Positions 36,315 to 44,371 of a DNA stretch of 64,000 nucleotides are shown in pieces (the stretch's first letter is position 1; every line of letters begins with the position of its first letter). The position numbers and the translations under genes are program-made. The notes beneath the pieces are model-generated. The model made no database searches. It was not told the origin of the DNA and saw only the letters and a program-made list of their open reading frames with translations. This DNA comes from Akkermansiaceae bacterium UBA5020 (lineage in GTDB: Bacteria > Verrucomicrobiota > Verrucomicrobiia > Verrucomicrobiales > DEV007): positions 1-64,000 of the forward strand of contig DGXY01000069.1 of assembly GCA_002396885.1 (NCBI GenBank), in the 5' to 3' direction.

Positions 36315-36833
36315 TCACCGGCAAATCTCCATGACCCGATTCCTCAACGCGGTGCCTTCAATGGAAGGATAGCGAATCAAGGAAGGTTCAACTTCTCCGA
36401 AAAGTTCGACGAGCCTTTCGGGGACGACAAGTCCATCCCGAATCATCGATGCCACATCGATCTGGTCGCGAGGATGATCGCGCTCCACTTTTGAAAGGGC
36501 TTGCCCGTAAAAGTCGTAGTGATGAAAAACGAGGCGACCATGGCGGGCAATGAAAGGGCTCCGGAGTTGCCATCCTGGCAAGGCTGGGACGAATTGATCG
36601 GGAGCCGCCAGTTCGATGTTGATGTCCAAAGCGTCTTTCAGTTTTGGCAAGCTTTCGAAGAATCCTTTTGGTTCCGGGTCTGCTTTGAGGTCCACGTTAA
36701 TGGTCATCTCGCGCCAGCCCATCAGAACGGCGGAAACGCCTCCGGTAAAGTAGATGCATCCTTCCGATGTGACTGCCGCCCCGAGGCTCCGCATGAGCCG
36801 TTCGATCCTTTCTTTTGTGGTATGAGATCGCAT
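36315..36833 (-). CDS. Nucleotidyltransferase-fold protein (DUF6036-like)
   Basis: 172 residues. The Pol-beta-type NTase fold is indicated by IYFTGGVSAVLMGW followed by TINVDLKADPE, which supplies the GG/S and D-x-K elements. Later come INIELAAPDQFVPALPGW and HHYDFYGQALSKVERDHPRD, where the order strand-helix-D fits the family that includes DUF6036 and AbiEii-like proteins. The typical DxD is reduced to a single D in the visible motif. It could be a tRNA-modifying or AMP-transferring toxin or antitoxin; that is inference. Start 36833 is 56 bp from the divergent hydrolase start, and the first gene of the pair is here. Confidence 0.75.
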   Translation of the reverse strand: MRSHTTKERIERLMRSLGAAVTSEGCIYFTGGVSAVLMGWREMTINVDLKADPEPKGFFESLPKLKDALDINIELAAPDQFVPALPGWQLRSPFIARHGRLVFHHYDFYGQALSKVERDHPRDQIDVASMIRDGLVVPERLVELFGEVEPSLIRYPSIEGTALRNRVMEICR

Positions 36834-36888
36834 CGCTCCATGATGACGCCGCTGGCGGACGGGGCCAAATGAATTTTCTTCGGAGGAA

Positions 36889-38016
36889 ATGATCGTTTCC
36901 CGACGCCTCCAGTCCATTTTTGCCGGGACGCTCTTGTGTTTCGGCTGCGCCACGTCAGCATGGTCCGCCGATCTCGAGCTCGGCGAGACTCTTTCCCTGC
37001 CCGAATGCCACAGCCTCGGCTGGGTCCGGGAGAACACGCAGGCCCGCGATGAAAAGGCCTGGAACGGGGTCCTCGATGAGGCGAAATGGGGCACGCCTTC
37101 GCCCGAGCAGGCCGTCGCGCGGAACTGGAGTTGGTCGCTCACCGACGAGCAGTGGCGGGCCGCCGTGGCGGCGAAGGGAGAGGGCAAGCGCGAGGACGTG
37201 GTCTTCGCGCTCTGGATTCCCGAAGGTCTCGCCACGGTGAAGGGACTCGTCGTCATCTCCGGTCACGGCAGCGGCGAAACGCTCTATCGGCACGCGGGAC
37301 TGCGGGCGATGGCCCGCGAGCTCGGGCTGGGTCTTTTTAAGTTCACCGGCAATCCCATGCAGCGCGGCTTCTGGCCACGCAGCCTCCTCGACGACCGCCT
37401 CCGTGCCTTCGGGAAAACGAGCGGGCATCCTGAACTCGTCAACGCCCCTGTCTTTCTCTACGGACATTCAAACGGCACCGGCTTTTCCGCGATCTATCCC
37501 GCGAGCGGCGACACCCGCGTCTGGGCCTGGGTCTCGATGCGGCCGGGCACGACCTTCCAGGTCTATCAACCCGGTGCGGCGAAGGTGCCGGGGCTCGTCA
37601 TCTTCGGCGAAGACGACGATTTCCTGAAGCGTCCGTCCGTCGCGGAGAATCTCGCGGTGGTCCCGGCGATGCGGAAGAATCACGAAGCGCTCTGGGGATT
37701 CGCGGTCGAGCCGAAGACGGGGCATGGTCCCGGAGAGAAAACCTGGCCGCTTGTGTTTTCATTCCTCCGCCACAGCTTCGCAGCCCGCGTCCCGGCCGTG
37801 GCCGATCCGGCGAAAGAACCGGTCACCCTGACGGAACTCTCAACGAGTTCGGGCTACCTCGGGACAAACTGGGATTCCGCGAAGGGCGGATTCCAAGATC
37901 TCGCGACATCTCCCTTTGGTGAATTCAACGGCGAGAAATCGAGCGCTTCGTGGCTGATCAACGAGGCTTTCGCAAAGGACTGGCGCGTCTTTCAGCGGGA
38001 AGGGGAGGTGAAGTGA
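36889..38016 (+). CDS. Secreted alpha/beta hydrolase
   Basis: 375 residues with a signal peptide ending at ATSAWSAD. The nucleophile elbow is YGHSNGTG with Ser194. GLVVISGHGSGETLYRH supplies the oxyanion side, GLVIFGEDDDFLK a likely acid, and the His in PKTGHGPGEKTWP completes the triad. The C-terminal 60 residues form a small extra unit. The family includes esterases of unknown substrate. It is divergent to the nucleotidyltransferase and convergent to the AmmeMemoRadiSam gene. Confidence 0.75.
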   Translation: MIVSRRLQSIFAGTLLCFGCATSAWSADLELGETLSLPECHSLGWVRENTQARDEKAWNGVLDEAKWGTPSPEQAVARNWSWSLTDEQWRAAVAAKGEGKREDVVFALWIPEGLATVKGLVVISGHGSGETLYRHAGLRAMARELGLGLFKFTGNPMQRGFWPRSLLDDRLRAFGKTSGHPELVNAPVFLYGHSNGTGFSAIYPASGDTRVWAWVSMRPGTTFQVYQPGAAKVPGLVIFGEDDDFLKRPSVAENLAVVPAMRKNHEALWGFAVEPKTGHGPGEKTWPLVFSFLRHSFAARVPAVADPAKEPVTLTELSTSSGYLGTNWDSAKGGFQDLATSPFGEFNGEKSSASWLINEAFAKDWRVFQREGEVK

Positions 38017-38047
38017 ATCTTCCCGCCGCGGCAAGGCGACCGAGGGC

Positions 38048-39475
38048 TCATTCCATCACTGCTCCCGCATATCCCACGACGCGGCTGGTGTCTCCGGTGA
38101 TCCTGGCACTGGTCTCGTAGCCGGTGATTTCCACGGAGGGATGGCGTTCCATCTCGAGCGCGCGCAGCACGGCGACCGCGGGACGCATCCCGCACATGCT
38201 GATGCGGTGATTCAGACAGGTCTCGTAAAGTCCACGAGGATCGCCCGCCTCGAGAGGATCGAGGGCGAGGGCGTCGAGACGGCGGTTTTCCTCGTTGTCG
38301 GCGAAGTGGTTCATGTCGCTGGAGACGATGAAAAGGACCCGTTCGCCGAGTTCTTCCCGCAAGGTCGCGAGTGCTTCGGAAAGGGAGGCGAGTTCCTCGT
38401 AGTCGGCCCTTCCGATCGCGATGGGGAGGATGCGGACGAAGGGATTTCGGCGATGAAGAAAGGGCAGCAGCACTTCGCAGCCATGTTCCTCGCGATGGGC
38501 CTCGTTCTCGCGGATGAGGCGGGGGCATCGCGAAACGAGGAAGGCGGCCCATTCGCCTGCGACCTCGAGTTTTCCTCCGGGCCATTCCCAGGTTCCGGCC
38601 GCGCTGACCGACCATTCGGGACCGGCGGCAGTGTGTTTGGGGCCGAGGATGACCGCGACTTCCGGAACCTGGACGCGCGCGAGGGTCACGGCGATGAGAT
38701 CCCCGCAGAAGCGCCATCCGGCGTGCGGAAGCATCACGGCGCGGGCGGGATCGGGACTGAAGAGCCTCGTCGGTGCGTAGCAGCGATCCAGCTCCACCTT
38801 GATCCCGGCGGCGGTCGCGGGATAGAACTGCCCGGCCTTCGCGGCGGGACGCGTCGCGGTCTTTTCTCCACGCACCGTGGCGAGAGCCGATTCATTGGGG
38901 GAGAGCTCCTCGGCGAAGGGTTCGCCTTCGAAAGTGATCAATTCCGCATGGTCCCAAGTCCAGGCATCAGTCGGCAAGCCAGCCTTTTGGCAAACCTTTT
39001 CGAGAAAGGTGGTGACGTCCCATCGGTTTTCGGTGGCGACCTGTGGCAGGAAGAGACCGCGCTTTCCATCCGCCCTGACAATGACCCCATGTCTCCCGAT
39101 GACGATGGTGCGGACCCGGTCGCGCCCCGTCGCTTCGACGGGACGGAAGGAATGGAGTGGCGTCAGTTCGATGGTGAGGAGTCCGGTCTCGGCGGGTCCG
39201 ACCGGAGGAAATCGCGGATCTTTCACCGCGGCGGCGGGCGCGGCCTGATCGAGGAGGAGCCCCACGGGATTCGCCTGATCGACACGGTAGTTGCCAATGC
39301 AGCCACGCAGTTTGTCGGCGCGCCGGAGCGTGACGAACAGACCAAAACAGGGGATGGCCGCGATTTCGGGAGCCAGGGTCCCGGACGGAGGCAGGCCGCG
39401 CGCCGCGCCTTCGACCAGTTGCCTGGCTCGGAGAAGGAGGGCGCGCTGCACGGTGGGATCTTGGAAGGAGATCAT
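38048..39475 (-). CDS. AmmeMemoRadiSam proteins A and B fused in one chain (AMMECR1-Memo)
   Basis: 475 residues. The N-terminal AMMECR1 domain (about 1-200) has LRRADKLRGCIGN and LLTIELTPLHSF, and a C-terminal Memo domain (about 215-475) has AGQFYPA, VMLPHAGWRFCGD, VILGPKHTAAGPEW, NEAHREEHGCEVLLPFL and IVSSDMNHFAD. Those are the hallmark motifs of the two partners. Memo resembles extradiol dioxygenases with His and Asp/Glu metal ligands. In most genomes A and B are separate or fused and lie by the radical SAM partner (here 39782-40876, same strand, upstream). The reaction is unknown. The two genes are separated by a 306-bp gap holding an inverted-repeat element. Confidence 0.92.
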   Translation of the reverse strand: MISFQDPTVQRALLLRARQLVEGAARGLPPSGTLAPEIAAIPCFGLFVTLRRADKLRGCIGNYRVDQANPVGLLLDQAAPAAAVKDPRFPPVGPAETGLLTIELTPLHSFRPVEATGRDRVRTIVIGRHGVIVRADGKRGLFLPQVATENRWDVTTFLEKVCQKAGLPTDAWTWDHAELITFEGEPFAEELSPNESALATVRGEKTATRPAAKAGQFYPATAAGIKVELDRCYAPTRLFSPDPARAVMLPHAGWRFCGDLIAVTLARVQVPEVAVILGPKHTAAGPEWSVSAAGTWEWPGGKLEVAGEWAAFLVSRCPRLIRENEAHREEHGCEVLLPFLHRRNPFVRILPIAIGRADYEELASLSEALATLREELGERVLFIVSSDMNHFADNEENRRLDALALDPLEAGDPRGLYETCLNHRISMCGMRPAVAVLRALEMERHPSVEITGYETSARITGDTSRVVGYAGAVME

Positions 39476-39781
39476 GAAACAAAGGTCACGGGGCGTGGCT
39501 GCGGTCTACGATCAAGGGAAGAAAAGGTGGCGTACGGAATACGCGGAAAACGCGGAAGTATCGAGGATCGAGATCGTTGCCGTAAGTATCAGATGAAACC
39601 GAGCAAGTGGCTGAAGGTCCCGATTGTTTCTCAGCCTGTCTCCAAAGTCATTCCATGTATTCCGAGTGTTTTGATGCCTGAGGCATCTATCTCGGTCTTC
39701 AGTAATTCCGTGTTTTCCGCGTATTCCGTAGGCCGCCCCTTCTTCGGTCGATGGTAGGCCGGCTCCTCCATTTTTAAGGGT
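39476..39781. other. 306-bp gap inside the AmmeMemoRadiSam locus
   Basis: About 200 bp of this gap is a MITE-like inverted repeat, listed separately. No gene is visible. The gap interrupts the spacing expected of an operon. Confidence 0.6.
39531..39733. repeat. MITE-like inverted repeat (TACGGAATACGCGG arms)
   Basis: TACGGAATACGCGGAAAAC appears at about 39533-39551. Its inverse, GTTTTCCGCGTATTCCGTA, ends at 39730. The similarity continues inward for about 45 nt per arm with about ten differences (CGCGGAAGTATCG versus CACGGAATTACTG, CGAGATCG versus CGAGATAG). The central 110 nt holds no open frame of note. Size, terminal inverted arms and lack of coding content fit a miniature mobile element or a remnant of one. 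No target duplication could be recognised. Confidence 0.7.
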
Positions 39782-40876
39782 TCATTTTTCCTGAAACGTT
39801 CGCAAATCCACGGGCATTCGTTTCCTTCCCCAATCCCCGCAGCGGTCTTCGAAAATGCCCGGGATGATCGTGCCGCAGGTGATGCAGGCACCTTGGCGGA
39901 TCTTGTAGGCACCGATCTCGTAGTGGACGCGCTCGATCACGACCGTGCCGCAGCCCGGACAGAGGGTGCTCTGGCGCTCGCCATCGAGGACGTTGCCGAG
40001 GTAGACGTATTTCAAGCCGCGTCTCGTGGCGATTTCGCGAGCGGCGATGAGGGTTTCATGCGGGGTGTGGCCCTTGTCGCGCATTTTGAAATCGGGATGA
40101 AAGGCGGTGAAGTGCAGAGGCACGGAGTCGCCGAGGTGTTCCGCGATCCAGTCGCAGAGTCGGGCGGTCTCGTCGGGCGAATCGTTCTCGCCGGGGATCA
40201 TCAGGTTGGTGATCTCGAACCAGACCGAAGACTCTTGCTTTAACCACCGGAGAGTGTCGAGGACCGGCTCGAGATGCGAGAGGGTCTGGGTGCGGTAGAA
40301 TTCCTCGGTGAAAGCCTTCAGATCAACGTTGGCGGCATCGATGTGCTCGTAGAATTCGGGCCGGGCGAGGGCGGTGATGTAGCCGGCGGTGACCGCGACG
40401 GTCTTGATGCCTTGGGCGCGGGCGAGTTTGGCGGTGTCGATGGCGTATTCGGCCCAGATCACGGGATCGTTGTAGGTGAAGGCGATGCTGCGGCAGCCGT
40501 GCGCCTTCGCGGCGCGAACGATCGCCTCGGGTGCGGCCTCGGCGCTGAGGATCTCGATCTCGCGCGACTTCGAGATGTCCCAGTTTTGGCAGAACTTGCA
40601 GCCGAGATTGCAACCGGCCGTGCCGAAGGAGAGCACGGGCGTGCCGGGAAGGAAATGATTGAGCGGCTTTTTTTCGATCGGATCGATGCAGAAGCCGGTG
40701 CTGCGTCCGTAGGTGGTCAGCACCATTTCCCCGCCGAGATTCTGACGCACAAAACAGAAGCCGCGCTGACCCTCGCCGAGACGGCATTCGCGCGGGCAGA
40801 GGTCGCAGACGAGGCGCTCGCCCTCCCGGTGCCACCATCGGGCCGCCGTTTCGGGAGTGGAAGCGGAGGGGGTCAT
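39782..40876 (-). CDS. amrS: AmmeMemoRadiSam radical SAM enzyme (AmrS)
   Basis: 364 residues. The CxxxCxxC cluster motif is CNLGCKFC (Cys89, Cys93, Cys96), preceded by the family-typical CDLCPRECRLGEGQRGFCFV and TTYGRSTGFCIDPIEKKPLNHF. After the TIM-barrel part (LKAFTEEFYR, IPGENDSPDET, HFTAFHPDFKM) lie two Cys pairs (CPGCGTVVIERVHYEIG and CITCGTIIPG). This is the radical SAM component of the AmmeMemoRadiSam system; the substrate is unknown. The fused A-B partner is downstream on the same strand. Its start is 109 bp from the divergent hydrolase. Confidence 0.93.
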   Translation of the reverse strand: MTPSASTPETAARWWHREGERLVCDLCPRECRLGEGQRGFCFVRQNLGGEMVLTTYGRSTGFCIDPIEKKPLNHFLPGTPVLSFGTAGCNLGCKFCQNWDISKSREIEILSAEAAPEAIVRAAKAHGCRSIAFTYNDPVIWAEYAIDTAKLARAQGIKTVAVTAGYITALARPEFYEHIDAANVDLKAFTEEFYRTQTLSHLEPVLDTLRWLKQESSVWFEITNLMIPGENDSPDETARLCDWIAEHLGDSVPLHFTAFHPDFKMRDKGHTPHETLIAAREIATRRGLKYVYLGNVLDGERQSTLCPGCGTVVIERVHYEIGAYKIRQGACITCGTIIPGIFEDRCGDWGRKRMPVDLRTFQEK

Positions 40877-40984
40877 CGCGGGGACAACATCGCATGGATC
40901 TTGTTCCGGGTCCAGCCTTGGCGCGAGTCCCGCGCATTTCGGGACTTGTCCAGTCGCCAGGCATCGCGGAAAAAGGCGTTCGTC

Positions 40985-42220
40985 ATGACGCTTCCCTTCC
41001 TCGCCTCACTCGCCATCGTCGCCGCGCCTTCGGAAGCGCGCGGTCTCACCGCGGTGTGGGAAGACGAAACGCTCCGGATCCACGGCGAACTTCTCGTGAC
41101 CTCCCGTCCCGCCGATCGCTACGCCTGGGTCACCCTGCCCGCCCCCGGCGGCGTTTGGGACCTGTCGGCTTTCGCCACGGTCGAGGCCGAGGTGAAAAAC
41201 ACGGCCGATGCGCCGGTCGATCTCCTTCTCTGGGTCGTGGGCGACCGTGGCTGGGACGCGGTGCCAGCTCCCGCCACCCTTGCGCCGGGCGAAACCCGCC
41301 AGCTCTCCTGCAATCTCCGCGAAACCTGGCCTGACAAAACACCCAAGATCGATCCCGGGCGGGTGAAGCAGATCCAATGGATGGTGACAAAACGTGGGGC
41401 CAAACCGGTTGCCCTTTCGATACGGAACCTCCGTGCCGCCGGGGAAGCGCCGCCATGGAAGGTCCCTCCGGGACGCCTCGAGGTGCCTCCGGTCGAGGAC
41501 GCGGCACCCGCACCGGGGAAGCGAGTCCGTTTTCGCCTGCCGGGCGAAGAGAGGAGTGGGGTCTACTCCATCCTTCACTTGCCCGAGGATTGGAAAGCGG
41601 GCGGGAGCTACCCCGTGATCGCCGAGTATCCGGGAAACATTTTTTTCATCCCCGGCTGTTACTCCACCGGGCTGCCCGACCAATGCCTCATCGGCCATGG
41701 CATGACCAAAGGACGCGGCTCGATTTGTGTCGGCCTGCCTTTCATCGATCCCGCGGCCGGCAAGATCGCCGAGCACGGTTGGGGCGATCCCGACGCGACC
41801 GCCGACCATGCCGTGCGGATGATGGAAGAGGTCTGTGCGAAGTTCGGCGGCGACCGGGCCAATCTCGTGCTCACCGGTTTTTCCCGCGGAGCCCTCGCCT
41901 GCGGCTACATCGGGCTGCGGAATGACCGCATCGCCGCACTCTGGAAGGGATTCCACGCCTGCCAGCACTATGATGGAGACGGATGGAACGGTGCCACCCT
42001 CGAGGGCGCACTGGAGCGGGCGAAGCGTTTCCGCGGCAAGGCCGTCTTTCAGACCGACAATGCGCCACGGCCGTTTCAAGCGGTGATGGACGCGATGAAG
42101 ACCGAGGTGACCTGGGCCAGTTCCGGTCTCGGGGCTCACGCGACGGCGATGTTTCTCGACGAAAGAGAGTCGACGCGGCAGCTCCGCGAGTGGTATCTTC
42201 GCCTCCTCTCGACCCCCTGA
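40985..42220 (+). CDS. Secreted alpha/beta hydrolase with N-terminal beta domain
   Basis: 411 residues. A short signal peptide (MTLPFLASLAIVAAPSEARG) precedes a beta domain (about 20-175; RYAWVTLPAPGGVWDLSAFA, PVDLLLWVVGDRGWD) and an alpha/beta hydrolase domain (about 180-411) with nucleophile GFSRGA (Ser300), acid in the KAVFQTDNAPRPF region and His in GLGAHATAMFLD. The acid and His in the triad are inferred by position. Such proteins cleave ester links in glycans in PVC bacteria. Ten bases separate it from the BPSS1187 gene. Confidence 0.72.
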   Translation: MTLPFLASLAIVAAPSEARGLTAVWEDETLRIHGELLVTSRPADRYAWVTLPAPGGVWDLSAFATVEAEVKNTADAPVDLLLWVVGDRGWDAVPAPATLAPGETRQLSCNLRETWPDKTPKIDPGRVKQIQWMVTKRGAKPVALSIRNLRAAGEAPPWKVPPGRLEVPPVEDAAPAPGKRVRFRLPGEERSGVYSILHLPEDWKAGGSYPVIAEYPGNIFFIPGCYSTGLPDQCLIGHGMTKGRGSICVGLPFIDPAAGKIAEHGWGDPDATADHAVRMMEEVCAKFGGDRANLVLTGFSRGALACGYIGLRNDRIAALWKGFHACQHYDGDGWNGATLEGALERAKRFRGKAVFQTDNAPRPFQAVMDAMKTEVTWASSGLGAHATAMFLDERESTRQLREWYLRLLSTP

Positions 42221-42229
42221 CTGATCTCC

Positions 42230-43252
42230 ATGAAATCCGCCCCCGTTGCCTCTCTCCTCTCTCTTCTTCTTCTCGCGAATGCTGCCGCCGGTGAACGTTT
42301 CGATCTCAGCAAACGTGCCAGCGAGATCGACGAACGGGCGAAGGAGCATCCCGCGATCGACTTCGTCTTCACCGATGACAAGGGCAAGCCGCGCGATCTA
42401 CAGCATGCCTCCGTCGATACTGACGTCAAATCCGAGGGCAAGCTCGTCATCTGGCTGATGGATCACAGTACCGGACTCGCCGAGCGCGTCAACCGCTACG
42501 GGATGCACTACCTCCAGGTCAGCTACGCCAACCGCTGGTTCTCGAAACTCACCAAGGAGCAGCTCAACGACGGCGACACTCTCGGCAAGATCCGCCTCGA
42601 AGCCGCCACGGGCGAGGACCACAGCCCTCTCGTCGAGATCCCGCAGCCCGACGGGATCAAGGAGCGCGCCTTCCAGTTCGTAAAGTGGCTCGACAAGGAA
42701 AACCGGCAGGGCGACTGGGACCAGTTCATCGCCCGAGGCGGCAAGGAACTCGATTGGGAAAAGGTGGTTTTGTCAGGGATCTCGCATGGTAGCACCACGG
42801 CAGCGCGGTTCGCGATCCATCAGAAGGTCGATCGTGTCGTGATGTTCTCCGGCCCTCGCGACAACACCGAGAAATGGCAGGGCATGAAGTCGGCGACGCC
42901 CGCGAACCGTTATTTCGGATTTACCCATGTCCTCGACGGTGGCTGGACCGCCGATCACTACTGCCGCTCGTGGATTCTCCTCGGATTGAATGAATTCGGA
43001 CCCCTCGTCGATGTCGATGCGGTGAAACCGCCTTATGAGAATTCGCGTCGCCTCATCACCAATGCCGACGTGAAAAACGACGCAGGTCGCGCCCACAACG
43101 CCTCCGTCCCCGGCGGGGCGGCGGTGAAGGATGCCGAAGGCACGCTCATCCACGAGGACGTCTGGCGCTACCTCTTCACCCATCCGGTCGACAAGACCGG
43201 AAAGCGCGTTCAGGCGGAGGAGGATTGCGAGCTGGATCAAGGGCCGCAGTGA
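42230..43252 (+). CDS. BPSS1187-family secreted alpha/beta hydrolase
   Basis: 340 residues with a signal peptide (MKSAPVASLLSLLLLANAAAG). Key parts are LVIWLMDHSTGLAERVNRYG, VVLSGISHGSTTAARFAIH (nucleophile Ser185) and VVMFSGPRDNTEKW (acid side). HNASVPGGAAVKDA lies where the family has its His (NASV motif). I recognise this as a BPSS1187-type protein, a family named after a Burkholderia protein; the substrate is unknown. It follows the previous hydrolase closely and is likely co-transcribed. A TTTGTCAGG word lies in the coding sequence (42769-42777), where it uses the codons TTG TCA. Confidence 0.8.
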   Translation: MKSAPVASLLSLLLLANAAAGERFDLSKRASEIDERAKEHPAIDFVFTDDKGKPRDLQHASVDTDVKSEGKLVIWLMDHSTGLAERVNRYGMHYLQVSYANRWFSKLTKEQLNDGDTLGKIRLEAATGEDHSPLVEIPQPDGIKERAFQFVKWLDKENRQGDWDQFIARGGKELDWEKVVLSGISHGSTTAARFAIHQKVDRVVMFSGPRDNTEKWQGMKSATPANRYFGFTHVLDGGWTADHYCRSWILLGLNEFGPLVDVDAVKPPYENSRRLITNADVKNDAGRAHNASVPGGAAVKDAEGTLIHEDVWRYLFTHPVDKTGKRVQAEEDCELDQGPQ

Positions 43253-43564
43253 GGGCTCGGGGTGCCGGGATAAAGGTCTCGCCAGAGGAGGCCATCTCGG
43301 AGCCCTGCATTTCTCGTCGAATTGGTTCACTAGAAGCGTCATGCTGGCTGCAGATGAGTGCTCCCAGTGTTTCCGAAGCTCTTTCCTCCGCGAAAGAGCT
43401 CGCGAACTCGAGCGCTTGCAGGCCGAGCGTGGCAAGGTCGCGGAGGAACTCGGGGACCTCGAGCGATTCTGAATCGGATCAGTCACTCATTTTCTGGTGA
43501 CGGTCCGCGGAGGCTGTGGCAGTCTTCGGCTGCTTTTACGGCTCCAATCCCTGCTCATCGCTCG
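43253..43564. other. 312-bp intergenic region
   Basis: It holds a tiny frame at 43341-43472 (43 codons) with a CSQC pair and a Leu/Glu heptad-like stretch (ARELERLQAERGKVAEEL). It is too short and isolated to call a gene, though it could be a remnant of a larger coiled-coil protein. I see nothing else. Confidence 0.4.
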
Positions 43565-44296
43565 ATGAAGTTCCTGATCTTCGCCTTTCTTCTCTCGTTT
43601 GGCCTCGCCGGCACGCTTTTTGCCGAGCCGGCCGACCACCCCGCTCCACGCACCAAGGCTTACCCTTGGATGACGCTGGAAAAATGGCGCGACTTTCATG
43701 AGGGTGACCTCGACAGGTCGAGGCAAGGGCGGATCGACGTGCTCTTTCTCGGCGACTCCATCACCGAGGCGTGGGAAAAGAACGGTGAGAAGGTTTGGGA
43801 AAAGAATTTCACTCGGCTCCATGCCGCGAATTTCGGCATTGGAGGCGACACGACCCAGAATGTGCTCTGGCGCATCACCCAGGGCGGCGCACTCAAGGGC
43901 GTGAAGCCGCGTGTCGTTGTCTTGATGATTGGAACGAACAACTTCGGTCTTCACGGTGACTCCCCCGAGGCCGTCCTCGGCGGGATCAAGGCCATTGTGG
44001 AGACCTTGCGACGAGAGAGCCCAGCTGCGAAAATGCTGCTGCTCGACATTTTCCCCCGGGGCAATCCGGGAGATCCCCTGCGCAGGAAAGTGATGGAGGC
44101 GAACCGTCTCCTCGAAGCCTATGCGAAGGAGAATCCGGAGGTAACCCGCCTTCGGATCTGGGACGAATTCATGAACGAGGACGGCACCCTGCCTCCTGAA
44201 GTCATGCCCGACAAGCTGCACCTCTCCGAGAAGGGCTACGCGATCTGGGCCGAGGCGATGCTGCCGGCACTGCAACGCCTCCTTGCGGCACCCTGA
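43565..44296 (+). CDS. Secreted SGNH hydrolase (PAF-acetylhydrolase-like)
   Basis: 243 residues with a signal peptide ending at GTLFAEP. Block I is DVLFLGDSITEAW (Ser), block II is ANFGIGGDTTQNVLWR (Gly), block III is VVLMIGTNNFGLHG (Asn), and the C-terminal DKLHLSEKGYAIWAEAM supplies Asp and His. This matches the PAF-acetylhydrolase-like branch of SGNH esterases. It probably removes acetyl or acyl groups from glycans. The frame is open upstream, but ATG 43565 begins the signal peptide. RecJ follows 75 bp later. Confidence 0.88.
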   Translation: MKFLIFAFLLSFGLAGTLFAEPADHPAPRTKAYPWMTLEKWRDFHEGDLDRSRQGRIDVLFLGDSITEAWEKNGEKVWEKNFTRLHAANFGIGGDTTQNVLWRITQGGALKGVKPRVVVLMIGTNNFGLHGDSPEAVLGGIKAIVETLRRESPAAKMLLLDIFPRGNPGDPLRRKVMEANRLLEAYAKENPEVTRLRIWDEFMNEDGTLPPEVMPDKLHLSEKGYAIWAEAMLPALQRLLAAP

Positions 44297-44371
44297 GAAA
44301 GGATTGGGAGAAGTTTGTGCCGGAGTGGACGGGAGTCTTTACACCGGGGCTGATTTATCTAAGATGCGCCG

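Noticed and set aside
43341..43472. 43-codon coiled-coil-like frame before the SGNH gene
   Set aside because: Too short and unsupported by context. It is noted only in the gap description.
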